A stretch of DNA of 64,000 nucleotides from Clostridium homopropionicum DSM 5847 (GCF_001263795.1 NZ_LHUR01000013.1:110478-174477); one strand, 5' to 3'. Counted from the stretch's first letter, positions 19,917-30,507 are shown. Notes: generated by a model not told the origin, from the letters alone. Numbers and translations: made by a program.

Positions 19917-20597
19917 ATGTTACCATTTTATGATTGGACATTTATTATAATAATTCCTGCTTTAGTTTTATCAGCTTGGGCACAAATTAAAGTTAGCTCA
20001 TCCTTTAATAAATACTCAAAAATTACTACTATTAATGGCTATACAGGTGAAAAGGTAGCTAGAATGCTTCTTGATTCTAATGGACTTTATGATGTTCCAA
20101 TAGAACTAATAAATGGTAAGCTTACTGATCATTATGATCCTAGAAATAGAGTTATGAGATTATCAAGGGAAGTTTTTTATGGAGATTCAGTTGCATCAAT
20201 TGGTGTCGCAGCACATGAAACAGGTCATGCAATACAGCATAATGAAAGATATTCTCCACTTGAAATAAGAAATGCTATTGTGCCGGCAGTAAACTTTAGT
20301 TCAAGAGCATCTTGGATAATCTTTTTGCTTGGAATGTTTTTGGGACTTGGCTATTTTGTTAACATCGGAATAATCTTGTTTATTGCTGTAGTAATTTTTC
20401 AACTTATAACACTTCCAGTTGAATTTGATGCCTCTAATAGAGCTTTAAAGATATTACAACAAAGAAATATATTATATGGAAATGAAATTAAAGGAGCAAA
20501 GGCTGTTTTGTCAGCAGCCGCAATGACTTATGTAGCAGCAGCTATTATGTCACTTTTACAACTTGTTAGACTAATTGCTATAAGTAGGGAAGACTAA
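19917..20597 (+). CDS. Membrane zinc metallopeptidase, YugP family
   Basis: 226 residues with an N-terminal membrane segment, the zinc motif HETGH (His100, Glu101, His104) in GVAAHETGHAIQH, and two or three further hydrophobic segments (about 125-160 and near the C-terminus). The DASNRAL stretch near 182 may supply the third ligand. Its substrate is unknown. Clostridial genomes commonly carry this gene between fmt and rsmB. AAAGGAG precedes the ATG. Confidence 0.85.
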   Translation: MLPFYDWTFIIIIPALVLSAWAQIKVSSSFNKYSKITTINGYTGEKVARMLLDSNGLYDVPIELINGKLTDHYDPRNRVMRLSREVFYGDSVASIGVAAHETGHAIQHNERYSPLEIRNAIVPAVNFSSRASWIIFLLGMFLGLGYFVNIGIILFIAVVIFQLITLPVEFDASNRALKILQQRNILYGNEIKGAKAVLSAAAMTYVAAAIMSLLQLVRLIAISRED

Positions 20598-20618
20598 AAT
20601 AAATATGAATGGAGACAC

Positions 20619-21950
20619 ATGATGAAAAATGCTAGAAAATTATGTGTAGATATTTTAAATACTGTATTTTCTAATGAAGGATATTCAAATATAATTCTGA
20701 GAAATGAACTTAAAAAAAATAGTTTTAATGATAAAGACAAAGCTTTAATAACAGAAATAGTATATGGAACCATAAAATATAAATATACAATAGATAAGAT
20801 TTTGAATTCTTTTCTTAAAAAAGGTATAGAAAGTTTAGAGCCATATGTTCTAAACATTTTGAGGAGTGCTATTTATCAAATAAGATACTTAGATAAGGTT
20901 CCAACCTTTGCTGCAGTTAATGAGGCAGTAGAGATAGCAAAGAAATACTCTTCTGTAAGTGCATCTAAATTGGTAAATGGGGTTTTGAGAAACTATATTA
21001 GGGATTCAGAAAAAACATATTATAATAAGAATAACTTGGTGGAGTCATTATGCTTCAACTATTCATTTGAAAAGTGGTTAGTGAATTTGTTTATGAAACA
21101 ATATGGAGGAAAGATAACTGAAGAAATATTATCTGGTTTAAACGAAAGACCAGTAACCTCTGTTAGAGTAAACCCTTTAAAAATTAATTATGATGAAGCT
21201 TATGAAGAATTGGAAAGACTAGGATATGATATAGAAGAAGGATATGTTTGCCCGGAAGCTATTATTATTAATAAGGGCAAAAATATTGAAGATAACCAGC
21301 TATTTACAGAGGGCAAAATTACTGTTCAAGATGAAAGTGCTATGTTAGTTGCACCAGCCTTGGGCTTTTGTGAAGAATTAAAAATATTTGATTTATGTAG
21401 TGCACCCGGCGGTAAAAGTACTCATATATCTGAATTATCAAATGATAAAGCACAGATTATTGCTTTTGACATACACGAGAATAAATTGTCTCTAATAAAA
21501 GAAAACGCGTTTAGGTTGGGAATAAATAATATTTTATGTAGACAAATGGACGCTTCAACTTTTAATGAAGACCTTAAAGATATTGCAGATGCAGTTTTAA
21601 TAGATGTACCTTGTTCTGGTTTGGGAATTATTAAGAAAAAACCAGAAATTAAGTATACGAAAAATAATAAGGCATTAGAAGATATAATACAAATTCAAAG
21701 AAAGATAATGCTCAATTCAATAAAATATGTAAAACCTAATGGAACTGTAATATATTCAACATGTACTTTAAATAAAAAAGAGAATATGGAAAATATTAAT
21801 TGGCTAATAGAAAACTATCCCAATATTTCAATAGAACCAATTTATTTTGGCAATTTACCTAATCTTATTTATGAAAATGGAATGGTAACTATACTACCAA
21901 ACAAATATATGGATGGATTTTTCATAGCAAAACTTAAAAGAAACTGGTAG
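20619..21950 (+). CDS. rsmB: 16S rRNA (cytosine-967-C5)-methyltransferase RsmB
   Basis: 443 residues. An N-terminal NusB-like RNA-binding domain (about 1-140, with PTFAAVNEAVEIAK) precedes a class I methyltransferase with SAM motif LCSAPGGKSTHI, DVPCSGLG, and the catalytic-cysteine motif YSTCTL. Two adjacent ATGs (20619 and 20622) are both acceptable to the GGAG at 20611; the choice changes one residue. Seven bases separate it from rlmN. Confidence 0.95.
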   Translation: MMKNARKLCVDILNTVFSNEGYSNIILRNELKKNSFNDKDKALITEIVYGTIKYKYTIDKILNSFLKKGIESLEPYVLNILRSAIYQIRYLDKVPTFAAVNEAVEIAKKYSSVSASKLVNGVLRNYIRDSEKTYYNKNNLVESLCFNYSFEKWLVNLFMKQYGGKITEEILSGLNERPVTSVRVNPLKINYDEAYEELERLGYDIEEGYVCPEAIIINKGKNIEDNQLFTEGKITVQDESAMLVAPALGFCEELKIFDLCSAPGGKSTHISELSNDKAQIIAFDIHENKLSLIKENAFRLGINNILCRQMDASTFNEDLKDIADAVLIDVPCSGLGIIKKKPEIKYTKNNKALEDIIQIQRKIMLNSIKYVKPNGTVIYSTCTLNKKENMENINWLIENYPNISIEPIYFGNLPNLIYENGMVTILPNKYMDGFFIAKLKRNW

Positions 21951-21957
21951 GTGAATT

Positions 21958-22989
21958 ATGCAAAATATTCTAGATTTCAGCTTAAAGGATTTAATTTTGT
22001 GGATGGAAGAAAATGGGCAAAGTAAATTTAGAGCTAAACAGGTTTTTGATTGGATTTATAAGAAGCAAAAGCTAGATTTTTCGCTAATGAGTAATTTACC
22101 TTCAAATATGAAACAAAAGTTAGCTGAAAATTTTCTCATAGGGATTCCCAAAGTACTTCAGGAATATAAATCTAATATAGATGGTACTCAAAAGTTTCTG
22201 TTTCAATATAGAGATGGAAATATTATTGAAGCAGTTGTTATGAAGTATAAGCATGGAAATACTATTTGCATTTCGACCCAGGTTGGCTGCAGAATGGGAT
22301 GCAAATTTTGTGCTTCTACTATTGGTGGAGTTATAAGAAATTTATCACCAGGTGAATTGATAGGTCAAGTAATTAAAGCTCAAGAATCAATAGGTGAAAG
22401 AATTTCAAATGTTGTACTAATGGGAAGTGGTGAACCATTAGATAATTTTGATAATGTAATAAAATTTATATACTTAATTAATTCTGAAGAAACTCTAAAT
22501 ATTGGACAGCGTCATATTACCTTATCTACTTGTGGCATAGTAGAGAAAATAATGGAATTGGCTGATTTAAATTTACAGATAACTTTAGCAATATCATTAC
22601 ATGCTTCAAATGATGAGATGAGGAAGGAAATCATGCCAATAGCATATAAGTATACTTTGAAAGAATTAATTGAAGCATGCAAATACTATTATAATAAAAC
22701 TAATAGAAGAATAACCTTTGAATATGCTTTAGTAAAAGGAATTAATGATAAGAAAGAAAGTGCAGAAGAACTATGCATAGTACTTAGAAAATTGCCTTGC
22801 CATGTTAATTTAATACCCGTAAATGAGATAGAAGAAAACAGCTTTATTAAATCAAGTGTCAATGATATTAACATTTTTAAAAATACTTTAACTAGTTTTG
22901 GAATCGAAACTACAATTAGAAGAGAAATGGGTTCAGATATAAATGCTGCCTGTGGGCAATTGAGGAGAAATTACATGAAGAGTGAATAG
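21958..22989 (+). CDS. rlmN: Dual-specificity RNA methyltransferase RlmN
   Basis: Radical SAM enzyme that makes 2-methyladenosine in 23S rRNA (A2503) and some tRNAs. The 343-residue product has 4Fe-4S ligands Cys111, Cys115 and Cys118 (GCRMGCKFC), SAM motif MGSGEPL, and the C-terminal cysteine in [10 protein letters not shown] that carries the transient methyl group. The N-terminal helical domain starts with [21 protein letters not shown]. Confidence 0.97.
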   Translation: MQNILDFSLKDLILWMEENGQSKFRAKQVFDWIYKKQKLDFSLMSNLPSNMKQKLAENFLIGIPKVLQEYKSNIDGTQKFLFQYRDGNIIEAVVMKYKHGNTICISTQVGCRMGCKFCASTIGGVIRNLSPGELIGQVIKAQESIGERISNVVLMGSGEPLDNFDNVIKFIYLINSEETLNIGQRHITLSTCGIVEKIMELADLNLQITLAISLHASNDEMRKEIMPIAYKYTLKELIEACKYYYNKTNRRITFEYALVKGINDKKESAEELCIVLRKLPCHVNLIPVNEIEENSFIKSSVNDINIFKNTLTSFGIETTIRREMGSDINAACGQLRRNYMKSE

Positions 22990-23018
22990 TATGTAATGTG
23001 TGATGGAGGGTAAGTTTT

Positions 23019-23795
23019 ATGGGTGAGTTTTATAGAGAGAAAAACAGTAAATCAATTGGAATTTTGTCCGATGTTGGGAATACCAGGGACGTGAACGAAG
23101 ATTATGTAGGTTTTTTTTCCAATGAAGAAATAAGTATGTATATTGTTGCTGACGGTATGGGGGGCCATAATGCAGGAGATGTAGCAAGCAAAATTGCAGT
23201 AGAGTCATGTATTGAGTATATTAAAAATTTAGGGGATTTAAATAACTTAGAAGAAGAGTTTCGAAATGCTATTTGTTATGCAAACAAAGTTGTGTATGAA
23301 ACATCCATATCAAGTAATAATTTAAATGGTATGGGGACAACTATTACAGCTTGTTTAATTAAAGATAATAACGCCATTATAGCAAATGTTGGAGATAGCA
23401 GCTGTTATATAATAAAGGATAATTCAATAAAAAAGATTACAAAAGATCATTCTTTAGTACAAGAATTGGTAGATGATGGCAGTATTAGTGAAGAGGAGGC
23501 ATTAAAACACCCAAATAAAAATATAATTACAAGAGCTCTTGGAACTAAGGAAAATGTTGAAGTAGATATCTATGCAATTGAATTAGATACAAAAATTAAA
23601 TTTTTACTTTGTACAGATGGATTGACAAATGAAATTAGTAAAGAAGAAATTTATGATATAATAATAAATAATGATAATGAAGATGCAAGTAAATATTTAG
23701 TAGAGAGAAGCAAAGAAAAAGGTGGAAGAGATAATATTTCTGTGATTGTTTTTGAAGGAGAGTGCAAAAATGATAGGTACTATTCTAGGAAATAG
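23019..23795 (+). CDS. prpC: PP2C-type protein phosphatase PrpC (Stp)
   Basis: Dephosphorylates Ser/Thr residues modified by the kinase encoded next to it. The 258-residue product has the PP2C metal-binding motifs DVGNTRDVNEDYVG, VADGMGGHNAGD, NVGDSSCY, CTDGLTNE and GGRDNISVIV, in order. It overlaps prkC by 26 bases, the usual phosphatase-kinase arrangement in Firmicutes. Confidence 0.95.
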   Translation: MGEFYREKNSKSIGILSDVGNTRDVNEDYVGFFSNEEISMYIVADGMGGHNAGDVASKIAVESCIEYIKNLGDLNNLEEEFRNAICYANKVVYETSISSNNLNGMGTTITACLIKDNNAIIANVGDSSCYIIKDNSIKKITKDHSLVQELVDDGSISEEEALKHPNKNIITRALGTKENVEVDIYAIELDTKIKFLLCTDGLTNEISKEEIYDIIINNDNEDASKYLVERSKEKGGRDNISVIVFEGECKNDRYYSRK

Positions 23796-25659
23796 ATATG
23801 AGTTATTAGAAAAAATCGGTGAAGGCGGTATGGCTGAAGTTTATAAAGCTAAATGCCATCTATTAAACAGGTATGTTGCTGTAAAAATATTAAAATCACA
23901 ATTTGTTGATAATATGGAGTTCGTAGCTAAATTTAAGCAAGAGGCCGCATCTGCTGCAAGTTTATCACATAACAATATTGTAAGTATTTATGATATTGGT
24001 TCAGAAAAAAATATTAATTACATAGTAATGGAATATATTGATGGAAAAACTTTGAAGGAAATTATAAATGAACAAAAGGTTCTTAGATATAATGAAGCTA
24101 TAATTTTAGCTATTCAGATAGGAAAAGCATTAGAGTGCGCACATAAAAATAATATTATTCATAGGGATGTTAAACCACACAATATTCTTGTGACTAAGGA
24201 TGGTGTAGTGAAAGTTACGGATTTTGGTATAGCTAAAGCTACTTCTTCAGTTACAATCACTAATTCTGATAGAATTCTTGGATCGGCTCATTATTTTTCT
24301 CCAGAACAGGCTAGAGGAAACTATGTTGATTGTAAAACTGATATATATTCATTAGGAATTATTCTTTATGAAATGGTAACTGGTAAACTTCCTTATGATG
24401 GAGATAGTCCTGTTTCTGTAGCAATAAAGCACATTCAAGAACAGGTAAAACCACCAAAAGAGGTAAATCCAAAGATACCAGAAAGCCTAAATAGATTAAT
24501 TTTAAAGGCTATAGAAAAAGAACAATTTAGAAGATATCAAAGTGCAACTGAAATATTAAACGATCTTCAAAAAATTAAAGATAATCCTAATGTAGAGCTA
24601 TCAATAGATAATAAAGAGAATGATTATACTATGATTATGAGGCCTATTCATGATTATGAAGATGAAGATTATGATGATATAGAAAATGATGAAATTGAAA
24701 ATGTTTCAGGTGGCAGTGGTATAACTATGAAGAAAAAGAAAATATTAATAGTAAGTTTAATTGCGATTACAGTTATTTTAGTTGGGTTTATTTCTGCATA
24801 TATGCTTTCAGGAGGCAAATTGAGTGGTGTTGATAAACCTACTGGTAAAGTTATAGTTCCTGATATTATAGGCTTAGATAAGGAAGAGGCTCAGAGGCTT
24901 GTTGAAGAAAAAGATTTGAAATTTGTTGCTACAACTGAAAGCAGTGATAAGCCAGCAGGAGTAGTTATTAATTGTTACCCATATCCAGGTACAGAAATTG
25001 ATAGAAGTGAAAATGATGAAGTAAGAGTAATATTAAGCTCTGGACCAAAGGTATCAACAGTTCCAAATTTAATTGAGATAGAGTTTGAAGCAGCAAAAGA
25101 GTATCTAAAGGTATATAATTTAAAACTAGGTAAAGTAACATATGTTTTCAGCGATACAATTGATAAAGGTAAAGTAGCAGATCAATCTCCAAAACCTGAT
25201 TCTCCTATTGGTACTAATACTACAGTGGATTTAGTAGTTAGTAATGGTTCAGAATCTAAAATGACTAAAGTACCAAATCTAGTTAACAAAAATGTTGATG
25301 AGGCAGAAGAACTCATAGTCAATGCAAAATTGAAATTAGGGGTTCTTACAAAAATAAAGACGCAGGACGAATCTAAAGATGGAATAGTAACAGTTCAAAG
25401 TATTGAGCCAAATAAAGAAGTTAAAGAAAACACTGTAATAAATTTAAGCTATTATGTATATGGTGATAAAAGTTTGATTATTGTTCCTAATTTTGTAAAT
25501 AAAACAGTAAAAGAAGCTCGAAGAATTGCACAAAATTATGATTTGATTTTAGATGTAAGCGGAAGAGATGATTTTATTATAACAGTACAGGATACTTATG
25601 CTGGAAAAGAAGTTGAAGCAGGTACTGTTATTAAATTAACTAGTGAACCAAATCCATAA
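23770..25659 (+). CDS. prkC: PASTA-domain Ser/Thr protein kinase PrkC
   Basis: Membrane kinase that senses cell wall fragments; in Bacillus it acts in germination. ATG 23770 follows GGAGAG and gives 629 residues. The cytoplasmic Hanks kinase domain has [28 protein letters not shown] and DFGIAKA. An acidic linker ([18 protein letters not shown]) and one membrane segment (about 325-345) come next. Four extracellular PASTA repeats follow, beginning VPDIIGL, VPNLIEI, VPNLVNK and VPNFVNK. It lies between prpC and rsgA. Confidence 0.96.
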   Translation: MIGTILGNRYELLEKIGEGGMAEVYKAKCHLLNRYVAVKILKSQFVDNMEFVAKFKQEAASAASLSHNNIVSIYDIGSEKNINYIVMEYIDGKTLKEIINEQKVLRYNEAIILAIQIGKALECAHKNNIIHRDVKPHNILVTKDGVVKVTDFGIAKATSSVTITNSDRILGSAHYFSPEQARGNYVDCKTDIYSLGIILYEMVTGKLPYDGDSPVSVAIKHIQEQVKPPKEVNPKIPESLNRLILKAIEKEQFRRYQSATEILNDLQKIKDNPNVELSIDNKENDYTMIMRPIHDYEDEDYDDIENDEIENVSGGSGITMKKKKILIVSLIAITVILVGFISAYMLSGGKLSGVDKPTGKVIVPDIIGLDKEEAQRLVEEKDLKFVATTESSDKPAGVVINCYPYPGTEIDRSENDEVRVILSSGPKVSTVPNLIEIEFEAAKEYLKVYNLKLGKVTYVFSDTIDKGKVADQSPKPDSPIGTNTTVDLVVSNGSESKMTKVPNLVNKNVDEAEELIVNAKLKLGVLTKIKTQDESKDGIVTVQSIEPNKEVKENTVINLSYYVYGDKSLIIVPNFVNKTVKEARRIAQNYDLILDVSGRDDFIITVQDTYAGKEVEAGTVIKLTSEPNP

Positions 25660-25675
25660 TAAGCTAGGAGGAAAA

Positions 25676-26545
25676 ATGGAAGGAACGATTATTAAAGGAA
25701 TTGGCGGATTTTATTATGTAAAAATCAATAATGATATTATTGAATGCAAGGCAAGAGGCAAATTTAGAAGTAAAGGATTAGTTCCTATGGTAGGAGATAA
25801 TGTAATTATTTCCATTAAAAATGATCAAGGAGCTATAGAGGATATTTGCAAAAGAAAAAATCAATTAATCAGGCCAGCAGTTTCTAATGTTTCCCAAGCT
25901 TTTGTTGTATTTGCATTAAAAAATCCGGAAATCAATTTAGAGCTTTTAAATAAGTTTTTATTGCAGTGTGAGATGAAAAATATAAAATCTATTGTATGTT
26001 TTAATAAAATAGATTTAGAAGAAAATTTTATTAATCATGAAGCAGTTAAGATGGTGGAAAGTGCTGGATATGAGTACGTCTTTTTAAATGCTAAAAAAGG
26101 TATTGGTCTCGATAAGATTAAAGATAAATTCAAAGGAAATGTCACCGTATTTTGTGGTCCTTCAGGAGTTGGAAAATCTACAATTTTAAATAAATTTGTA
26201 GGAACTGAATTAATGGAAACTGGAGACATAAGTGAAAAACTAAAAAGAGGAAAACATACTACAAGACACAGTGAATTAATTGAGATTTCTGGAGGGTTCC
26301 TAGTGGATACTCCAGGATTCTCTACTATTGAGCTTTCAATTAAAAGTAAGGAAAGTCTAAAAGAATTTTTCCCTGAATTTTTTAAATATGATTCCCAGTG
26401 TAAGTTTAATGGATGTATGCATTACAAAGAACCTGGATGCAGGATAAAACAAGCATTAGATGAGGGAGAAATTAACAACAATAGATATGATTTTTACATA
26501 AAAACGCTAGAAGAAATTATTAAAGGAGGAAAGGACAAATGGTAA
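25676..26545 (+). CDS. rsgA: Ribosome small-subunit GTPase RsgA (CpgA)
   Basis: Late 30S assembly factor. ATG 25676 after AGGAGG gives 289 residues; the in-frame ATG at 25643 lies inside prkC and has no ribosome site. An OB-fold N-terminus is followed by a circularly permuted G domain, with G4 (FNKID) before G1 (GPSGVGKST) and G3 (DTPGFST). The C-terminal zinc cluster is [14 protein letters not shown]. In Bacillus this GTPase is a PrkC substrate, consistent with the neighbourhood. Confidence 0.96.
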   Translation: MEGTIIKGIGGFYYVKINNDIIECKARGKFRSKGLVPMVGDNVIISIKNDQGAIEDICKRKNQLIRPAVSNVSQAFVVFALKNPEINLELLNKFLLQCEMKNIKSIVCFNKIDLEENFINHEAVKMVESAGYEYVFLNAKKGIGLDKIKDKFKGNVTVFCGPSGVGKSTILNKFVGTELMETGDISEKLKRGKHTTRHSELIEISGGFLVDTPGFSTIELSIKSKESLKEFFPEFFKYDSQCKFNGCMHYKEPGCRIKQALDEGEINNNRYDFYIKTLEEIIKGGKDKW

Positions 26546-27189
26546 AGTTATCACCATCCCTTTTATCAGCAGATTTTTCAAAGTTAGGAGAAGATGTATA
26601 TAAATTAGAAAGATACGGAGCAGACCTTTTACACATAGACGTAATGGATGGAATGTTTGTTCCAAATATATCTTTTGGAGTTCCCATTATGAAGAGCATA
26701 CGAAAGCTTACAAAGTTACCTTTCGATGTCCATTTAATGATTGAGGATCCTGCAAGGTATATTGAGGATTTTGTTAAAGCTGGAGCAGATATTATAACAG
26801 TTCATTATGAAGCTGATAGACATTTGGATAGAACAATAAATTATATAAAAAGCTTTGGAGTTAAAGCGGGTATTGCTTTAAATCCTGGTACACCAGTATC
26901 ATCACTTAATAACCTGATAGGGATTGTAGATATGGTATTAATAATGTCTGTTAATCCCGGCTTTGGAGGTCAAAAATATATAAAGTACTGTTCAGAAAAG
27001 ATTAAAGAGGTAAAAAAACTATCTGAAAAATACAATAAAGATTTATTAATTCAAGTTGATGGTGGTATAGGAGTAGATAATATTAAAGAAGTAATTGAAA
27101 GTGGAGCAAATGTTATTGTAGCAGGTTCATCGGTATTTAAGGATGGAAAATTAGAAGATAACATTAAAGCTTTAAAGGAAAAATATTAA
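26539..27189 (+). CDS. rpe: Ribulose-phosphate 3-epimerase
   Basis: Interconverts ribulose 5-phosphate and xylulose 5-phosphate. The 216-residue TIM barrel has [17 protein letters not shown] (metal His and Asp), [18 protein letters not shown] and VDGGIG with the second catalytic Asp. It overlaps rsgA by seven bases, and AAAGGAGG lies upstream. Confidence 0.96.
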   Translation: MVKLSPSLLSADFSKLGEDVYKLERYGADLLHIDVMDGMFVPNISFGVPIMKSIRKLTKLPFDVHLMIEDPARYIEDFVKAGADIITVHYEADRHLDRTINYIKSFGVKAGIALNPGTPVSSLNNLIGIVDMVLIMSVNPGFGGQKYIKYCSEKIKEVKKLSEKYNKDLLIQVDGGIGVDNIKEVIESGANVIVAGSSVFKDGKLEDNIKALKEKY

Positions 27190-27191
27190 TC

Positions 27192-27827
27192 ATGAAGTTT
27201 GTAATAATATCTGGAGGGAAAAAACCATCTCTTGACTTAATTAAAAAGGAATTATTAAATTCTAATTGTGTAATTTGTGCTGATAGTGGTGCTAATTCAT
27301 TGTATGAATATGGAATTTATACAGACTATATTATCGGAGATTTAGACTCAATAAAAGAAGAAGCATTAGAGTTTTTTAGAAATACTAATACTGAAATATT
27401 GAAATATCCTCCAGAGAAAGATTATACAGATACTGAAATTGCTGTTGATAAAGCTATAAGCTTAGGAGCAAAGGAAATTGTTTTATTAGGTTGTACAGGA
27501 AGTAGACTGGATCACCTAATGGGCAACCTTGGAATGCTGCTAAAATGTCTTAGAAAAAATATTTTGGCTACAATGAAAGATGATAATAATGTTATTATGA
27601 TAACGGATAAAAGTGTTACTATAAAAGGAAGTGCTCGCACTACCTTTTCTTTAGCGGCGTACTTTTCAGATGTATATAATTTAACTATAAACGGAGCTAA
27701 GTATTTACTTAAGGATTATTTTTTGAAAATAGGAGATCCAATAACTATTTCAAATGAATTCTTAGAAGAAAAAGTAAATATTGAATTTACAAAAGGAATT
27801 TTATTAATTATTTTTCCAACAGATTAG
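27192..27827 (+). CDS. thiN: Thiamine pyrophosphokinase
   Basis: Makes thiamine pyrophosphate from thiamine and ATP. The 211-residue product contains ADSGANSLY, IGDLDS and EKDYTDTEIAV, the catalytic-domain motifs, and a C-terminal thiamine-binding beta domain (VTIKGSARTTFSL). It starts two bases after rpe. Its stop overlaps the stem of a terminator. Confidence 0.93.
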   Translation: MKFVIISGGKKPSLDLIKKELLNSNCVICADSGANSLYEYGIYTDYIIGDLDSIKEEALEFFRNTNTEILKYPPEKDYTDTEIAVDKAISLGAKEIVLLGCTGSRLDHLMGNLGMLLKCLRKNILATMKDDNNVIMITDKSVTIKGSARTTFSLAAYFSDVYNLTINGAKYLLKDYFLKIGDPITISNEFLEEKVNIEFTKGILLIIFPTD

Positions 27828-27860
27828 CAAGATGTGAAAAACATATCTTGCTATATTTTT
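27825..27860 (+). terminator. Terminator overlapping the thiN stop codon
   Basis: TAGCAAGAT (27825-27833) pairs with ATCTTGCTA (27845-27853) and is followed by a T-run. The first three bases of the stem are the thiN stop codon. Confidence 0.75.
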
Positions 27861-27941
27861 TGTAACAAATTTTATTGTTAAGCATAAAATATAAATAGAA
27901 TGAACTTTTTTTATTTAATAGCTATATATTAGGAGGGTATT

Positions 27942-28010
27942 ATGAGAATTGTTGCTATTAAGGTACCTAAGTTTATATCTAAGATAATAAGAATATTTAA
28001 AAAAGGATGA
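27942..28010 (+). CDS. spoVM: SpoVM, 22-residue amphipathic spore membrane anchor
   Basis: A 22-codon gene with a perfect ribosome site, AGGAGGG (27931-27937). The product starts MRIVAIKVPKFISKIIR and ends in IFKKG. Against B. subtilis SpoVM (26 residues) it keeps I6, K7, the key P9, K10, F11, I15 and R17. In Bacillus this amphipathic helix binds the convex forespore membrane and recruits SpoIVA. The location between thiN and rpmB is also the one used in Bacillus. A weak sigma-E-like -10, CATAAAAT (27883-27890), lies upstream without a clear -35. A terminator follows immediately. Confidence 0.9.
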   Translation: MRIVAIKVPKFISKIIRIFKKG

Positions 28011-28014
28011 AAAT

Positions 28015-28047
28015 AAAAAATGCAATTGTTATACAATTGCATTTTTT
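28015..28047. terminator. Bidirectional terminator between spoVM and rpmB
   Basis: AATGCAATTGT (28019-28029) pairs perfectly with ACAATTGCATT (28033-28043), with an A-run before and a T-run after. It serves spoVM on the plus strand and rpmB on the minus strand. Confidence 0.85.
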
Positions 28048-28064
28048 ATATAATATCCAAATTA

Positions 28065-28256
28065 TTAAATAGCACGTTGAACTTTTCCAGAACGTAAGCA
28101 TCTAGTACATACGCTGATTGTTTTAGGTGTACCACTAACTAGAGCTTTAACGCTTTTTATATTTGGAGACCATCTTCTCTTTGTTTGACGATGAGAATGG
28201 CTGTATTGAACGCCTGATATAACGCCTTTTCCACATACTTCGCATTTCTTTGACAT
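28065..28256 (-). CDS. rpmB: 50S ribosomal protein L28
   Basis: 63 residues starting MSKKCEVCGKG, with a CxxC pair at the N-terminus and a second cysteine pair near the C-terminus (VCTRCLRSG), so this is the zinc-binding form of L28. The start at 28256 is placed by AGGAGGTG on the minus strand; an upstream in-frame TTG overlaps that site. It is the only gene on the minus strand in the 13-34 kb block. Confidence 0.95.
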   Translation of the reverse strand: MSKKCEVCGKGVISGVQYSHSHRQTKRRWSPNIKSVKALVSGTPKTISVCTRCLRSGKVQRAI

Positions 28257-28308
28257 TAATAACACCTCCTAAATGAAGATAATAATTCCATACGATAGAA
28301 CGTCTTAT

Positions 28309-28338
28309 ATTGTAGCACAAAAATTGTGATTTTGGCAA
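28309..28338 (-). promoter_or_regulatory. Sigma-A promoter of rpmB
   Basis: On the minus strand, TTGCCA (28338-28333) and TACAAT (28314-28309) are separated by 18 bases, about 50 bases before the rpmB start. Confidence 0.65.
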
Positions 28339-28388
28339 GTAAAATATATTTCTAACAGTAAGAAAAAGTATATATATCATTAATTTTC

Positions 28389-28417
28389 TTGATTATATCA
28401 TATATATATTATAAAAT
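28389..28417 (+). promoter_or_regulatory. Sigma-A promoter of the asp23-fakA unit
   Basis: TTGATT (28389-28394), 17 bases, TAAAAT (28412-28417). It diverges from the rpmB promoter. Confidence 0.65.
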
Positions 28418-28455
28418 AAATAATATGTGTGAGTAATATACAAGGAGGAATTTGT

Positions 28456-28803
28456 ATGCTTGGAATAACCAATAACTTTGGTTTGGTGAATTATTCTGAC
28501 GAGGTTTTGGCAAATATTATTGGAGTTTCTACAATGGAATGCTATGGAGTAGTTGGTATGGCCTCAAGAAATGCTAAAGATGGACTTTGGGAGTTAATTA
28601 GAGCAGAAAGTTTAAGCAAGGGTGTTAAGCTTTATAATAAAGATAATAAATTGTGTATTGAATTATATATTATCGTTCAGTATGGAACAAAAATTTCAGT
28701 TATAGCAAATAATATTATTCAAAAGGTAAAATATAATATTGAGAAGTATACAGGATTAAATGTTGGAAGTATAACTGTAAATGTTCAAGGTGTAAGGGTC
28801 TAA
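28456..28803 (+). CDS. Asp23/Gls24 family envelope stress protein (YloU-like)
   Basis: 115 residues from ATG 28456, which follows CAAGGAGG; the in-frame GTG at 28429 has no ribosome site. The sequence LANIIGVSTMECYGVVGMASR and the terminal VGSITVNVQGVRV match the DUF322 pattern. Family members associate with the envelope in several Firmicutes, but the function here is not known. It is immediately followed by fakA, as in Bacillus. Confidence 0.88.
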   Translation: MLGITNNFGLVNYSDEVLANIIGVSTMECYGVVGMASRNAKDGLWELIRAESLSKGVKLYNKDNKLCIELYIIVQYGTKISVIANNIIQKVKYNIEKYTGLNVGSITVNVQGVRV

Positions 28804-28816
28804 GGAGGTACTAAAA

Positions 28817-30484
28817 TTGGAACGTTTTAAGATAAATGGACATGATTTGCGGAATATGGTAATAAATGCAGCAAACAGTCTTCACGGAAAAAAGGAATAT
28901 GTTAATTCTTTAAATGTATTTCCAGTACCAGATGGTGATACAGGTACAAACATGTCAATGACTTTTAAAAGTGCAGTATCAGAAATTGAGAATTTAGAAA
29001 CAGTCTCCATATCTGAAGTTGCAAAACGTGTATCTAGAGGAGCCCTAATGGGAGCAAGAGGTAACTCAGGAGTTATTCTTTCACAGATTTTTAGGGGTAT
29101 AGCTAAGGGAATGGAAGGATATGATGAAATAGATGCAGTTTCCTTTGCTAATTGTATAAAAGAAGGTGCTAATTTTGCTTATAAGGCTGTTATGAGACCT
29201 ACTGAAGGTACAATTTTAACAATCATAAGAGCAGCAGGTGAAAGTGCCATAGAGGCAAATGAAAAGGATATAGTTGGATTATTAAAGAAGGTTTATGAAC
29301 ACTCTGAAGTTGTATTAAATAAGACTCCTGACATGCTTCCAGCTTTAAAAGAAGCTCAAGTAGTAGATGCAGGAGGAATGGGTCTTTTAATTATTTTTAA
29401 AGGAATGTATGAAGCTTTAAAAGACGGAATAAAATCTGATATTAAAGAAGATATAGACTCTCAAGAAGAAAGCAACTTTATTAAAAGTGCAAATATTAAA
29501 CTGGAAGATATTAAATTCGGATACTGTACTGAGTTTTTTGTAATCTCAAAGAATGCAGCTGAAAATGCAAATACATTAAGAGATCAATTAGAACCTTTAG
29601 GAGATTCTATGATTGTAGTAGGGCTAGATGAAATAATAAAGGTACATATCCACACAAATGATCCAGGAAATATCTTATCTAAAGCTGTAAAATTCGGTGA
29701 ATTATCAAAAATTAAAATTGATAATATGAGAGAACAACATAGGCAAATTCTAGAATTAGAATATGCTTCTACAAAATCTGATGATGTTGCACCTATTACA
29801 AATACCAATGTAATTAAAGAAAATGAGAAAGAATTTACATTTATATCAGTTGCAATGGGTAAAGGAATTAAACATATTTTTGAAGAACTAGGTGTCGACT
29901 ATGTTATTGAAGGTGGTCAAACTATGAACCCTAGTACTCAAGACTTCATTGAACATATTAATAAAGCAAATGCAAAAAATATTTTTATTTTGCCTAATAA
30001 TAAAAATATTATAATGGCTGCAGAGCAAGCGGCAGAATTATCAGAGAAAAATGTAATTGTACTACCAACAAAGACTATTCCTCAAGGAGTAACTGCACTT
30101 ACAGTATTCAATGGAGAAATGTCTTTTGAAGATAATATTCAAGAAATGAAAGAAGCAATTAAAAAAGTTAATACTGGATCAATTACATATGCTGTTAGAG
30201 ACACTGAAATGGATGGCAAAGTAATTAAAGAAGGAAATATTTTAGGATTAATTGAAGGTAAAATAGCTGAAGTTGGAAAAGATATTTATGAAGTTTGTAA
30301 AAATGTAATAGATAAAATGGTTACTGAAGAAAGTGAGCTAATTACAATTTTTTATGGTAAAGATTGTGATGAAGAAAAGGTTCAAGAATTTATTAATAGT
30401 ATAGAAAAACAATACGAAGATTTAGATGTCCACTGCTATAGTGGAGAACAACCCTTATACTATTTTATTATCGCTGTTGAATAA
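28817..30484 (+). CDS. fakA: Fatty acid kinase ATP-binding subunit FakA (DAK2 domain)
   Basis: Phosphorylates fatty acids bound to a separate FakB (DegV) protein. The 555-residue product starts at TTG 28817 after AAGGAGG. The N-terminal DhaL-like ATPase domain has NVFPVPDGDTGTNMSMT with the metal-binding aspartates. A middle domain and a C-terminal DegV-like region follow. No fakB gene is in the window. It ends at a short terminator. Confidence 0.92.
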   Translation: MERFKINGHDLRNMVINAANSLHGKKEYVNSLNVFPVPDGDTGTNMSMTFKSAVSEIENLETVSISEVAKRVSRGALMGARGNSGVILSQIFRGIAKGMEGYDEIDAVSFANCIKEGANFAYKAVMRPTEGTILTIIRAAGESAIEANEKDIVGLLKKVYEHSEVVLNKTPDMLPALKEAQVVDAGGMGLLIIFKGMYEALKDGIKSDIKEDIDSQEESNFIKSANIKLEDIKFGYCTEFFVISKNAAENANTLRDQLEPLGDSMIVVGLDEIIKVHIHTNDPGNILSKAVKFGELSKIKIDNMREQHRQILELEYASTKSDDVAPITNTNVIKENEKEFTFISVAMGKGIKHIFEELGVDYVIEGGQTMNPSTQDFIEHINKANAKNIFILPNNKNIIMAAEQAAELSEKNVIVLPTKTIPQGVTALTVFNGEMSFEDNIQEMKEAIKKVNTGSITYAVRDTEMDGKVIKEGNILGLIEGKIAEVGKDIYEVCKNVIDKMVTEESELITIFYGKDCDEEKVQEFINSIEKQYEDLDVHCYSGEQPLYYFIIAVE

Positions 30485-30485
30485 G

Positions 30486-30507
30486 AAAAGCCTAAGGGCT
30501 TTTTTTG
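30486..30507 (+). terminator. Terminator after fakA
   Basis: AAAAGCC pairs with GGCTTTT around a short loop and runs into seven Ts, directly after the fakA stop. Confidence 0.8.
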
